A stretch of DNA of 64,000 bases from Amanita rubescens. Its lineage: Eukaryota > Basidiomycota > Agaricomycetes > Agaricales > Amanitaceae. The notes under the pieces were generated by a model that ran no database searches, was not told the origin of the DNA, and was given only the letters and a program-made list of their open reading frames with translations. The position numbers and the translations under genes were made by a program. The stretch covers positions 86,501 to 150,500 of the forward strand of contig WION01000115.1 in the NCBI GenBank assembly GCA_015039365.1, written 5' to 3'. This document shows, one piece after another, positions 31,862 to 44,118 of this stretch; within the stretch, counting starts at the first letter, position 1, and each line of letters opens with the position of its first letter.

Positions 31862-33893
31862 TTTGCGGACCGTTATCAGGTGCAAGCGTCGTTTGTGTAG
31901 TTTGGAAGCTTGAGGGCCTCGGCGAATATGATGGTCGATCTCATGATTATGATTGATCGTACAAGTTCAAGTCCCTTTGTATGTGCACAGTGTCAAGAAA
32001 AGCGAGCGAAGAGAGGTCATAGGTACAAGCTCATATGAATGATTTAGCACAATCGTGCTTGATTCAGGACGCTTGGGCTGGCATTGATCAGCATGCTGAT
32101 TCCGACTTCCTGCATGATCTATATCGGTCCATCTCGTTCGCCCTGTCACTGTGTCAGAACCCCAAGAAGAATTCAAACTAGAAAATATGGAGTAACGACT
32201 CAGAGGCTGTGTGACTATACTAATCCCGAATGAAGAACAAAACCAGTAAATTTCTCTTGTCAAAACCGGTCCTATGACTCCTATCTACACGTGCGAGAAG
32301 CCAGGACGCAAGACAAGTGCGCTCTTGACAGGGCGAATGACAGGGCGAATGGGCAGCTACCAGTCTCCCATGACTCTTTCTCCTTCAAGTTTTAATAATT
32401 TATGGTTCGTATAAAATCCCCACTTTCAGCGCAGTTCAGGCCGCAAGTCCTCCGCTACGCGTTCAGGTGAGGCCTCACCGCACGCCTTCACACAACCAGT
32501 CATAGCTGACCTCACTGCTCTTCCTTAGAACAAACACAGCTAGTAGTACCACATCGTTTACAAACGTCTGTTTATCTCGAACCAACCAGTACGTCGCTAT
32601 CATCGATGGTAGTCTTTCCATGTTGAATCCAGTGTCCTGACGCCGGCGAATCTCTAGTCATGCCTTGGATCTCCAATCGTAGTGGTGCTGATATCTCCGT
32701 TTCAATCACCAATACTTCGGGAGGTAGCCATTCCTCGTTCAATGTCAAGCCGGCCATCATGTACCAGACTATCGTCGCCGCCGCCCCTGAATGTTCAAGC
32801 AGGAACTACTGGTCGAGGAAGGCGGCTGAGACGCTCACAGTCACGACGCCGAGCTCAACGCAAACCTTCACAGTTCAGCCGAACGACCATGTTAACATCT
32901 ATGCCGACTCATACGAGGCCTACCCTGTTACCGTTGGCTGGCTCAAGTAGCGGAGGTGGAAACAACTTTTGACATATATAGTGCAGCTTGTTTTTGATGT
33001 CAACTTGGTCTCTCTGTTTAACGCAATGTACATGGTACATTAGTGATGACTGTTGAATTTTGAATCCGAATACTCTTTTCTTCATTGGAAAACATAGTGG
33101 TCGCCATTAAACTAGCACGGCGCCCGTTTTCAGATTGATGGTAAGTACAGATGCACAACCGACCATTCAACGGCCGTGGTGGCGAGGGTTTTCAACGACC
33201 GCAGGCTGGCTACCAGTGCCGAGATGGTGTTGATTCTAGGTGCGGCGCAGTGGATGTCAAGGGTGGTGGCGAGATCTCCAATGACCTCAGACTGGCAACG
33301 GAGGGGAGCAGCAGCAATAGTATTTATTTTGCTCTCGCTCTATAATCACCTGTAGTAAAATTTCCATGTTTTACACGCCGCTTACCTGAGTACTTACGAA
33401 TGGTCTTTTACATATGACCCTCGGAGATATTATCCGCCGCTGCTTGCCTTCTAACGTCGATGGTAGCGATCAGCCAAACGGGGCATGTAAAGCACTTGCC
33501 CGACAAACACGATGTGTCATCATCGTCGACCAGCGCCGTATCTGGGACGTGTGAGATTTCCCATCGTCCATGGTTGCCACTATGGAGGTCCGAGGAGACG
33601 TTATGTCAGTTCATACGTTCGAGGACAAGGTGAAAGGATAGAAGGAAGAAGAAGACGAAGCAGTAACTGATGAACGCGATATCATAGCCACGGCGTGACA
33701 CCTTTCGCCAAGACAGTATTTGCCATCCATAGTAACACCGCCCTCAGCATGCCATCCCCGCTGCCCTTCATCCGACCATCTGAACACGTTCTCATAAGCA
33801 CGGAGCACTACGCCGGCGTCGATGACGATCATGTACCCGCTTGCCCAGATCTCAGGATTGCTGCGCAGAATTTGGAGGCGAGCCATGATTAAT
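31862..33893. repeat. Tandem duplication unit 2
   Basis: Diverged copy of unit 1 in direct orientation. It carries about 230 bp of extra sequence near 33120-33350 that has no counterpart in unit 1. Confidence 0.85.
32660..32950 (+). CDS. Small unknown protein, copy 2
   Basis: 96 codons starting MPWISNRSGADISVSITN, a paralogue of the 31083-31406 protein. It ends earlier, at VGWLK, and so lacks the Gly/Asn-rich tail of copy 1. Charge and the YTDSYE/YADSYE motif are conserved while many other residues differ, which suggests both copies evolved as proteins. Function unknown. Confidence 0.7.
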   Translation: MPWISNRSGADISVSITNTSGGSHSSFNVKPAIMYQTIVAAAPECSSRNYWSRKAAETLTVTTPSSTQTFTVQPNDHVNIYADSYEAYPVTVGWLK

Positions 33894-34454
33894 AAGCTAC
33901 CTTATTTAGTACATTACCCCTGACTACTCTAAATGTCCAAATTTCACACGTGTTGCGAGACAGCCATTTTTGGTTAGACTTGATGCCATCTCATGGAGGA
34001 TTGTTTCACCGCCCTTCACTTACTCCATCCCATTTTTACATTAATTGTCGATGAACTCGACTCGACTTATTTCTATTGTCACCCGCCAGAGCAAGTTCTT
34101 GATGTCGCGATCAGGCGCCTCAGGTGAGGTAGCTGGCACGAAATCACCCGTCATTCTAGCTGGAAATGCCGTTAGTGAGGGGACGCTTTACGTCCGCCAT
34201 GGGCGGGCCAGGTATGGCTATCAAATTCTAGCTAGCTCTCGAATTCGACTAATCATATTGGATGTTTTAGTAACTGAACTACTGTAAAGACCACCAGTTG
34301 GGTGGTTGCAAGCAGGACGTTGATGGAATTCATACACGAGTAGACATGTCGTGATTGTCGTAATGGAAAGAACCCGGGGTTTGATCCTTGAGGCTGGGAA
34401 CAAGGTATAAGTATAATCATTGGATGTCGAAGCAATTGCTTATTCCCCGTTATC
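33894..34454. other. Upstream region of acid phosphatase copy 1
   Basis: No gene recognised. A CACGTG site lies at 33947-33952, about 500 bp before the start codon. Confidence 0.5.
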
Positions 34455-35730
34455 ATGCGCAGTCTTCCGCTTGCTGCTTTTGCGCTAGCAGCCCTCCCCT
34501 CTGTCCATGCACAGACTGCCTTCGTTTCAGGCAGCCCCGTGATTTTGTCAGCGTTACCTAGCGCGACTGCTGCGCTTTACAACAACACAAATGCACCGAG
34601 CGCTCCAACAGGCAAGGTATTCAAGTATTTTATGCAGATTTGGCTCGTGCTTGAGGTGAGCCTATGACGGCCGGATCCAGTTTATGACATTCTCAATGTC
34701 TTTTCATCCAGGACTATGAAACCATCGTCCAGCTCCCCCAATTCCAAGCTGTTGCAGAACAGGGGATCTTGCTGACGAACTATAATGCCATCTCTCACCC
34801 GTCACAGCCCAACTATATCGCCGCTGTCGCAGGCTCTAATTTCGGCATCACCAACAACGACTACTACGATATACCTGCGAGCGAGACATCTGTGTTTGAT
34901 TTGCTTGAACAGAAGGGGTTAACCTGGAAAGCATACATCGAAGAAATCCCTGCCGCAGGGTGGACGGGCAACAACAACGCAAACAGCACGTACGTCCGAA
35001 AACACAACCCTGCCATCGTTTTCGACAGCATCGGGTTGAACCAAACTCGTTCTGGGAACGTTGTTCCTGGTATGACATTTCATCTATTCACTCGTCTGTC
35101 ATCCTCATTGCCTTGTCCATAGCCGATGTCCTACAAGTGGATATTGCGAATAACAATATCCCCGCCTACTCCTACTATCTACCCAACGTAAATAACGATG
35201 CCAACAGTACTTCTGCTGGCCCTTGGCTCGATGGGTTCTTGCAATCGACCCTTGCCAACGCTGCATTCATGAATGAAGCCCTCGTTGTTATCTCATTCGA
35301 CGAGTCCCAAAATCGCGCAGTTCGCAACCAAGTATGGTCCTGTCTTATTGGTGGTGTTATTCCCGCGAGCCTTAGAAACACCACCGACAACACGTTCTAT
35401 ACTCACTATTCCGCCCTGCATACCGTAGAGCTCAACTGGGGTCTCGGAAGTCTGAACCGCAACGACGCAGATACCACCCTTGCCAATGTATTCCAGTTCG
35501 CTGCATCTGCTCTCAATTACACCAATGTGGACGTTTCCAACGTCCCTCTTATGAATGGTCCCATAACCGGTCTGTTGACCGACCAATCCTATAACGCGAC
35601 TCATGGAGGTGGGGGTGGGAGTGGGGGTAGCGACTCGTCCGGAGCTGTTGGCACTACCAACGTTGCGCACCTCTTTGCTGCAGCTGCTCTCAACGCCGTT
35701 GCTGCCGTCGGTGTTCCCTACCTGTTTTAG
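34455..35730 (+). CDS. Secreted acid phosphatase (phosphoesterase family), copy 1
   Basis: Three exons (34455-34655, 34712-35069, 35123-35730), all joined in frame. Signal peptide MRSLPLAAFALAALPSVHAQ. The mature protein has the phosphoesterase-family motif HPSQPNYIAAVAG (about residue 95), FDLLEQKGLTWKAY, ISFDESQ (metal-binding Asp/Glu type) and NNTFYTHYSALHTVE. The tail is Gly/Ser-rich and ends in a hydrophobic segment (AHLFAAAALNAVAAVG..), the usual GPI-anchor signal. Several N-glycosylation sequons (NNT, NST, NYT) are present. It probably releases phosphate from extracellular esters. It is the first of three tandem paralogues with identical intron positions. Confidence 0.85.
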
Positions 35731-37090
35731 ATGTTCGTTATCGAGTATCTGACCGCCTTTTGCATTACATTACTTGCATGTTGTATGTGACTTTAAATTT
35801 TCCGTTGTCGGACTGTATTATATAATAATATAGATCACCTCATGGACATTGCGTAATTGCCGCTAATTAAAATTTCTCCACTAATAATAATGGCGATAGT
35901 TTGGAAACGAACAGGATGCCACGTGGCAAAATTGTAATCACTCGGGCCTCACGACGCTCAACTAAAGCAAACCCATCCCTTCCTCTGATTCATGCATTCT
36001 TGTCTTACGTGGTGCATGCCATGCGAGGACGATGGAAATTGATGGTCCGCAATACTTGACACGCTCCGAAAAAAACTCTTGCTGGCGTCGTCACACCAAG
36101 CTTAGGGCCATCGACTGCACCGCACCAAATCCTGACCTCGTGGGTCGACTGGTCAATGTATACTACTGATCCTGCTTATCCGAGGGGCGACTACTAGAAT
36201 TTCGTTCCGAAGTTCACCCGCGACAGCAACCCGGTTGGTTGCACAAAACCCATTATCCTTGGGACAGACTGAGACACGTGCCCAACAGGCTAAATATCTG
36301 GAGGATAACCCGTAGTCTTTACAAATGCACTCCATTACACGATCAGCCAGCAGGAAAACACGGCCAGAAAGTACTAGGACGATCGTGGTTCTCGCAACCT
36401 ATGCTGCAGGTGCATGATCTGTGACGAGCTTGTTCAGCACTAGTCTAGTCTTCTAGCTCAGCTTCCGCGCCATCGTTACTACAGCTAGAATGAACTCTTT
36501 CTCTTTCTCGCGACGCTTCTACCTTCTTGAACGACGCTGCATTAACGTTATAAGCCTTGTCGGGGAAACCTTAGGCGTCAGCGGCGACGAATTCACTAGG
36601 GAAACTATGATCTTGCAGGCTCCGTTATCTCCGCTTTTTCTAATACCTCTGATCATGAAGAACGAACTGGGACCGGCCATTTTTGCCCGAATTCGCGTTA
36701 TAGCGAAGCTTGTATATAATTCACATAAAGAACCGAATGTAGGTTGTTTTAGCTACCGCAGCTTCCGTTCAATTTGTCTACTTTTTCTGAATAACCTTGC
36801 AATTACCTTTACCCATACATTTTTGCGTCTGATTTTGTATGTTGAGATGTTAAGGAACATTTAAGCAGACAATGATAATTAAATTAGGATCGAGCCACCT
36901 GACGGAGAACGTGCGGGTCCTGGGGGGAGTTCACGCACGTGTGCGAGGGATGTACTACGCGTGTCACAGTCAGGGAAGCCACAACTTCAAACTAACTACT
37001 AGTACGTGAATTTATATATATATTTGGGCAACGCCTCTATATATACGACCATCGAACATCAACTGCCGGTGCTGACTCCAGGCTGCTGCC
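35731..37090. other. Spacer between phosphatase copies 1 and 2
   Basis: 1.36 kb with no recognised gene. CACGTG sites at 35930-35935, 36275-36280 and 36936-36941. TATA-like stretches lie at about 37013-37050, close to the next start. Confidence 0.6.
36936..36941. promoter_or_regulatory. CACGTG box upstream of phosphatase copy 2
   Basis: The palindrome is 150 bp before the ATG at 37091. CACGTG is the site of Pho4/NUC-1 type bHLH regulators that switch on phosphatases under phosphate shortage. Its role here is inferred. Confidence 0.45.
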
Positions 37091-38383
37091 ATGCCTACTT
37101 GCCTTACCCTCGCAGTTCTTTCTGCGCTAGCAGCCCTCTCCTCTGTCCATGCGCAGACTTCGACAGCGTCTGCCTTCATTTCAGGCAGCCCCGTAATTTT
37201 GTCAGCGTTACCTAGTGCGACTTCTGCGCTTTACAACAACACAAATGCGCCGAGCGCTCCAAAAGGCAAGGTATTCAAGTATTTCATGCAGATTTGGCTC
37301 GAGAATGAGGTGAGCCTATGACGGCTGGATTCAGTTTATACATATCCCAATGTCTTTTCGTCCAGGACTATGACACCATCGTCCAGCTCCCGCAATTCCA
37401 AGCTGTTGCAGAACAGGGAATCTTGCTGACGAATTATAATGCCATCACCCACCCTTCCGAGCCCAATTATATCGCTGCTGTCGCAGGATCTAACCTCGGC
37501 ATCATCGACGACAACTACTACGATATACCCGCCAACGAGACGTCTATCTTTGATTTGCTCGAACAGAAGGGGTTAACCTGGAAAGGATACAACGAAGATA
37601 TCCCTGCCGCAGGGTGGACCGGCTACTCCAATGCGAACGGCACATACGTCCGGAAACATAACTTTGCCATCGTTTTCGATAGCATAGGACTGAACCAAAC
37701 TCGTTCGGCGAACGTTGTTCATTGTAAGATATGTTGTTAACTCAGTCGTCTCGTCCTCATTCCCTGTTATAGCCAGTGTTTTACAGGTGGATATCGCAAA
37801 TAAAAATATGCCTGCCTATTCTGTTTATACCCCCAACATAAACAACGATGGTCACAATACCAACGGAAGTTATGCTGGCACTTGGCTTGATGGGTTCTTG
37901 AAATCGACCCTTGCCAACGCTTCATTCATGAATGAAGCCCTCGTTCTTATCACATTCGACGAGTCCGAAAATTACACAATTCGTAATCAAGTATGGTCCT
38001 GTCTCATCGGCGGTGCTATCCCCGCCAGACTTAGAAACACCACCGACAATACGTTCTACACTCACTATTCCGCCCTGCGCACCGTAGAACTCAACTGGGA
38101 CCTTGGAAGCCTTAACCGCGGCGATGCGAACGCCACCCTTTCCAACGTATTCCAGTTCGCTGCATCTGCTCTCAATTATACCAATGTGAACGTTTCCAAC
38201 ATCCCGTTCATGAATAATTCCATAACTGGCCTGTTGACCAACCAATCCTACAACGCAACTCAAAACGGGAGTGCCAGCGGTAGCAAGCCGTCGTCCGGAG
38301 CTGTAAATACCAACGTCGCACACCTCTTTGCTGCAGCTGCTCTCAGCGTCGTTGCGGCCATCGTTGTTCCTTTCTTGCTTTGA
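37091..38383 (+). CDS. Secreted acid phosphatase, copy 2
   Basis: Exons 37091-37309, 37366-37723 and 37773-38383, with the same intron positions and phases as copy 1. Signal peptide ends near LSSVHAQ. The active-site region reads HPSEPNYIAAVAG (Glu for the Gln of the other copies), then DNYYDIPANETSIFDLLEQK, LITFDESENY and NTFYTHYSALRTVELNW. The C-terminal Ser-rich stretch and hydrophobic end (VAHLFAAAALSVVAA..) predict a GPI anchor. No disabling change seen. Confidence 0.85.
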
Positions 38384-39413
38384 ACATTGTATCGGACATC
38401 ACTAGTATCATTTGTTTAGATATTGTTACACGTGCTATTGCCGTTCTCTTGGTGAACACGCAACTATTGGTTGTACGATCGTCTTCCGAAAGCTGGGTGA
38501 TGTACGAGCCATTTTAACGATCTTGTTTACTACAGGCGTGCTTGCAGGTGCTGGCCTACTATTGGCCACAATTTTCGGGCATCGCCTCAATACGGAAAAC
38601 AGATTACAGATTACCTCAATATTGATCAGAGATTATAAATATCTCAGGGCCACATGCTCATGATGACAACAACTCTGGCCCGAGGGCCGACAACTTCTGA
38701 TCCTAAAGACCCGCCATGAAGCTTGAAGGGGCCATCTTTCTACTGCGAATCAATGGATGCCCGTGTCACTACTACCTGTTGGCGTTGATTTGGTATTAAT
38801 CATCCAGCAGTCGAGACACATGTTTCCGCTTCATCGACGAACCAGCTAACAGCACACCATCATGGCCTCCTGACGTCCAAACTAGAACCGCAGATCGATT
38901 TAGAATGGGACCCGCCCCCTGCGACTGCGATCCACGCCACTCACGGACAGCATTCTTCGTCTGGCGACTTGCTGACAACCTACCGCCCTGCTGGTAGCTC
39001 GAAAGTCGCATGTACATATACACTTTGATCGTCAGATCTACTGGCAGGCGCCCCGCACCTACAGGACATAAAACTCCTTTTCAATGATTGTGGCACGTAC
39101 TTCTGGGTTCCTGATGCTCCGGGCTCTTCATGACACTCAAGCGTTGCAGGAGTGTCATAGCCTATTTCAACTGTTTTTTACCTGAGTCATTCCCCGCTGT
39201 GTGCTGAGCGCGGCATTTGTTGCTTCTAGATCACTTTCAAGAACTTGCAAGGGCGTGTTATTGAACCTTAGGATTCAAAAGGAAAAGAGCACGTGTAGAC
39301 GTGTCATGCTGAATCCTGATGCAAGGAACAAGAACCCACGTGCTCGACATGTCATGGTTCCTGACCTATATAACGGCCTCCGATATCGATGTAGTTGCTG
39401 ATTCCTTGTTATC
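38384..39413. other. Spacer between phosphatase copies 2 and 3
   Basis: 1.03 kb with no gene recognised. Two CACGTG boxes and a TATA-like CTATATAA (about 39365-39372) precede copy 3. Confidence 0.6.
39290..39342. promoter_or_regulatory. Pair of CACGTG boxes upstream of phosphatase copy 3
   Basis: CACGTG at 39290-39295 and 39337-39342, followed by CTATATAA near 39365 and the ATG at 39414. Spacing suits a regulated promoter of the PHO type. Inference only. Confidence 0.5.
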
Positions 39414-40682
39414 ATGCGTAGCCTTGCACTCACTGCTCTTTCTACGCTAGCAGCACTCTCCCCCGTCTATGCGCAAACTCCAACCCCTGCCTTCATATCA
39501 GGCAGCCCCGTAATATTGTCAGCGTTTCCTAGCGCGACTGCTGCCCTCTACAATAACACAAATACACCGGGTGCTCCAACCGGTAAGGTATTCAAGTATT
39601 TCCTGGAAATCTTCCTCGAAAATCAGGTAGGCCTATGATGGCCAGATACAATTCAACACGCACCTTACAATGCTATTCCAATCAGGACTTTGGCAATGTC
39701 GTCAATCTCCCGCAATACCGAGCGATTGCCCAGCATGGAATCGTCTTGACTAATTACAATAGCATCACCCACCCCTCCCAACCCAACTATATCGCCGCCG
39801 TTGCAGGTACCAATTTTGGTATCACAGATGACGGCTACTACGATATACCCGCAAACGAGACATCCATCTTTGACTTGCTCGAACAAAAGGGATTGACCTG
39901 GAAAACATACAATGAAGATATTCCCGCCGCAGGCTGGACGGGTTACGTCAACGCCAACAGCACATATTTCCGTAAACACAACCCTGCCGTCCAGTTCGAT
40001 AGCATCGGTCTGAACCAAACTCGTTCGGCAAACATTGTTCATTGTAAGACACGTTGTCGACTCATTCGTCTCGTCCTCATTCTCTTTTATAGCTGATATC
40101 TTTATAGAAGATGTTACGAATAACAATATGCCTGCCTACTCTTTTTATATTCCCAACATAGATAACGACGGACATGATACCAACCGTAGTTTTTCTGGCA
40201 TTTGGCTCGACGGGTTCTTCTCATCGTACCTTGCCAACGCTACATTCATGCAAGACGCCCTGGTTCTTGTCACGTTCGACGAGAGCCAATATTATGCCGA
40301 GCGTAACCAAATATGGTCTTGCCTCATCGGTGGCGTTATCCCCCCTAATCTCAGAGGCACAACCGACGACACGTTTTACACGCACTACTCCGCCCTGCGT
40401 ACTATAGAACTCAACTGGGATCTCGGAAGCCTTAATCGCGGCGATGCCAATGCTACCATATCCAACGTATTTCAGTTCGCTGCTGCTGCTCTCAATTACA
40501 CAAATGTAAACGTTACCGACATTCCGCTCATGAACTATACGGTTACCGGCTTGTTGACCGGCAACTCTTGGAATGATACTAGTAGCCCTCCAAGCACCAG
40601 CGAAGCTTCTAACGTTCCTCGCCTTTCCGCTGCGGTTGTCCTCAGCACCGTTGTCGCCATTATCATTTCTTACTTGTTTTAA
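39414..40682 (+). CDS. Secreted acid phosphatase, copy 3
   Basis: Exons 39414-39626, 39686-40043 and 40093-40682. Signal peptide MRSLALTALSTLAALSPVYAQ. Motifs HPSQPNYIAAVAGTNFG, DLLEQKGLTWKTYNEDIPAA, LVTFDESQYY and DTFYTHYSALRTIELNW. The GPI-type hydrophobic end (AAVVLSTVVAIIISYLF) is present. The second intron starts GTAAGA as in copy 2, and the flanking GTTCATTG sequence is shared by copies 2 and 3, which places these two closer to each other than to copy 1. Intact. Confidence 0.85.
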
Positions 40683-40959
40683 ATATGTATTACCATCTTC
40701 AATTTGCCACTGTACAAGTTGTACAATCACCATTTGCACGATATGTAATTGTAACAAATCAAAAAGAACTTTTTGTTCGTCCCAGCTGCGATTTCTCTCA
40801 GACCAAGTTGTAAAGTTGTATCTAGTGGTGAACCTGTCAATGCCGTGATTCTTCAAACATGGACCGTGGAGTCGCCAAGGCGGAGCAAGAATAACAGCAA
40901 AAACAGCGGGATTTGCACAGCTGTCGCCGTACTGATCCACAGAACTGACATACATCACT

Positions 40960-42103
40960 CTCCCGCTCGCAGCCTAGATAAACCGACCAGGCCAGGGTAC
41001 CCCAACTTATGGGGCATCCAGAACAGGAGATCTAGAGAGTGATGTTGGCGAGATCCAAACGTTTCACTGCCAAGCGAGAGTCCGAACCTATTGGCTATCT
41101 CAACCGAGAGGTTGTACGTACGCTGTCCGCGGCTACATAATAGGGGCTGACAGTGGTGGCAGTGTTATCTTTCTCTTTCGCTGTGTAACCTGTTTTGATT
41201 GGGATCGTCATCATCAACGTCACCAAGGTCCGAGACAGACTCTGCATACTCGATAGCATCCTGATGTTTTGATAAAGTGGAAGGTAAGAGCGCGGTGGTA
41301 TTCGTCGTGAAGTACAACCCTTATTTTGAAGATTGGAAGAGGATGGCTTATCCATAGAGATGGAATCTGTAGATAGGATGATATGAGTAAGGTTTTCGAG
41401 GATACGAAACGACACATACCATCCATGTCCATTATGAATCCATTTTGGGCGGCATCTGGTCTTCACAAGGCAGCGTGGACAGCTCGGGCTCCTGTTCGGG
41501 TCTGGTGGTATATCGTTGGGCGTTGAGGGGCATTGCATTCTTGTTATATTTGCAGTGGAATCTTCAGCGCTGGCGATGCAGGCAACACAATGACGACCGG
41601 GTGTTGTTGAGGCTCTTCATGCTCGGCGTCGTACATCTCCATCCGGCTCAACCCGCCAGAACACGACATCCATTCCTTCATCCTAAATCCCCTCCACCAG
41701 GTCCACCTTGTCAGGATGATGAATCATATTCACATCCCCATCCATGAACGCCGCCATTTGTGTTATTGCACAATTCTTGGCCCGTGCTCCACACGCGCAC
41801 GTCGTAGATGTCGAACTGAGCACGTGTAAGATATTCGATAGTTGATTGCGAATATGGTCCAGTTCTCGGGACTAATGGTATCATCGGGCGAAAGAATGCT
41901 AAAAGTTAAACTCTCAGACCAACAGAAGGGGCGAAAAGTGAGCACTCACGGAAGTTTTGATTAGTGCCGGCAAATGATGGACCACATGCCCATCGTCCCA
42001 TTCTCATCCTAACATCACTTCTTCGTTTACTTTGAGCTCTTTTAAAGCAAAGGCTTCGATTGGGGACCGTGGGCAAAGCAAGGGACGACCGAGCGATATC
42101 CAA
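40960..42103 (-). other. Possible minus-strand gene or relic
   Basis: Protein-like fragments on the minus strand: MDIARSSLALPTVPNRS (from 42103) through CGPSFAGTNQNFR followed by a GTGAGT donor, then WTIFAINYRI near 41860 and IEYAESVSDLGDVDDDDP near 41200. Several stops separate them and I could not build a full set of introns. It may be a real intron-rich gene or a decayed one. Family unknown. Confidence 0.3.
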
Positions 42104-42860
42104 AACTGCTCATCAAACAACTAGAGGTATTTGAACGCACCGGCGCAGGCCCTACTTGAATCCTGTGGCAGAATGACTCGTGGGTTGGACTTCGCAGAAT
42201 TTTGGGTGAGCGTCAAAATAGCACCAAATAAACTGATCGAGTTGCGGCGACTCCAACTAAATATCGCACTATCTCCGAGTCTGCACTCCACCAATGGACC
42301 GCCATCATGAGCAAACCAATATCATAAAAGTTACAGTCGCAGTCAAGATGTACGCACCAAATAATTTCCCTGCCCAACGTTTATCTTGTCCGCAGCAGCA
42401 CCCTCAAACATTTGTATGTAATACTAATAGCGAGCCACTTAAAACGCGCATATAGTTAATAGAATATGGAACTCCGCCGAGGCTCCCCTGCGCCAAAGCG
42501 TACAAAGCAAGCAGAGAACCGGAACCGAAGCTAGAGAACCGAAGGCGTGCATCAGAAAATTGAGCCGCAAGAAGTTTTAGGCGTCGCCGACGTGTCTCTT
42601 ACCGCTTTCCTATTTGCAACTAACCACGATTAGATATTAGATGTCGAATACCATAGAACTAATTGTAATAAAAACCAGACGATTATAATGGATTGCAGGC
42701 GAAATGTCGATTGTGAAAACAGGTTGCGATCTCGGAGGCTCGAGATTCGATTGCTCAGGCTCAACCATATAGCTGCCCCTCATTTTTTCATAAAATCGAC
42801 TTGCTTGCACACATCTGGTTGCCAGTGCTGGCCCACAGTAACTTGTTAGCCACCCTCTCT
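42104..42860. other. Intergenic region
   Basis: No gene or clear repeat recognised. Confidence 0.5.
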
Positions 42861-42879
42861 ATCTGTAAGGACGGTGATC

Positions 42880-43440
42880 CTAATTGGGACGGAGCCCGGG
42901 AACTAAGCCGCGGACAGGGAAGGACGGAGTATAACGGAGTCCGGGACGTAGTGGGGAAAGGCTAGGCTTCAGCGTGCAAGCTGCGCCGTGCTAACGTACA
43001 TCTTGCCTAAACTTCTGGAGAACGCTCTGGAGTCCGGGATGGAGTCCGGGACCGGAGTCCAAAGGGCGAGCGGTCTGGATGAGGTCTTAGACAATGAAAG
43101 ACAGGGAGTCAATACGAGTTGGGGCACAATCCAAGTCGATATTCGGACTACTGTATGAATACAAGTGAGGCCTTATATACGTAGTCCGACAAGGGGTTCT
43201 ATGGCCGTGTTCTGATAAGCGAGGAAACCATAGAGATATGGAACAGGAAGTGGAGTAGAGCATATGGTACGAAGGGATAATGATACCAGTGATACCCGAG
43301 ATGAAACAAGAGGTGAAACAAGTATGGAAAATATGTAGAAAGGAACTTAGCGAATATGCACAGAGTTGTGACGGAGTTGTGACGGAGTCCGTCACGGAGT
43401 TTGTCACGGAGTTTTCGGAGTTTTTGTTGAAACTAGGGGT
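42880..43440. repeat. Repeat block with GGAGTCCGGGA / ACGGAGT words
   Basis: Two clusters, about 42890-43065 (GACGGAGCCCGGGA, ACGGAGTCCGGGA, GGAGTCCGGGA twice) and about 43365-43425 (GTGACGGAGT, GTCACGGAGT repeatedly), flank about 300 bp of unrelated sequence. The layout resembles the paired subterminal arrays of hAT elements but without a transposase. No TIR or target duplication was found. Confidence 0.45.
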
Positions 43441-43768
43441 AACAAGTCCCTAGCGAGCAGCGCAGTCTAGTACATGGAATGTACTACTTACCGAGTGTGG
43501 TGTGGAGTTGTTAAGAGCTTACTGGAGCTGGGGCTCAACAGTAGACAGTAGAGAGGATAATAGGATAAGGATTGACGCTACTAGAGTACAGTTTATATAC
43601 TACTAAACTACAAATAAGTACAAAGAGTCTTATCAGTATGAGTCACAGGTATTTGACTCATAAGGCGTCATTCCACAGCAATACACAGCTATTGTACAGC
43701 AATGCATAGCTTTGCGCAGCACTTGACTCATCAATTATATTGACTGACTCATCACATTATCAATCTTC
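43441..43768. other. AT-rich, repeat-like DNA left of the copia element
   Basis: Contains several TGACTCAT/ATGAGTCA words and, on the minus strand, a TGTTGAGCCCCAGCTCC start-like sequence (ending at 43540 on the plus strand) that looks like a retroelement LTR end. I cannot define a second boundary. Confidence 0.35.
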
Positions 43769-44111
43769 TGTAGAAGTCTAAATATACTCAGTCGATGCAC
43801 GAGAACGACTATATTCACCTGTAGAAGTCTAAATATACTACAGAGAATCAGTATATAGTAAATAACGAGTGGGGATGTAAGCTACTCACCTCAGTCGATG
43901 CACGAGAACGACTGAGGTGTGTGTGTGTACTCTAAGCCACAATAAAATAGGAACTGTACAGTAGCGGAAGTAAGCAATATAAAGAATAAATGGACGAACC
44001 GATCTTTGCGGCTACGCCCGTTCTATAACTTCTATAACGGGTACCTTCTATATTTGGTAAGTCGCGCCGCCGTGGCCCCTAAGTCCAACGACGCGCTTGC
44101 TTTCTTCCACA
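43769..44111 (-). repeat. 3' LTR of copia element
   Basis: 343 bp, TG..CA. It differs from the 5' LTR only in GGCTACGCCC versus GGCTATGCCC. Contains an internal direct repeat of its own first 20 or so bases. Confidence 0.92.
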
Positions 44112-44118
44112 CTCCCCC

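Noticed and set aside
36490..36864. 124-codon ORF between phosphatase copies 1 and 2
   Set aside because: No recognisable domain and not conserved in the equivalent spacer before copy 3; probably chance.
40221..40958. 245-codon minus-strand ORF
   Set aside because: Lies antisense to the third exon of phosphatase copy 3; similar shadow frames exist in the other copies.
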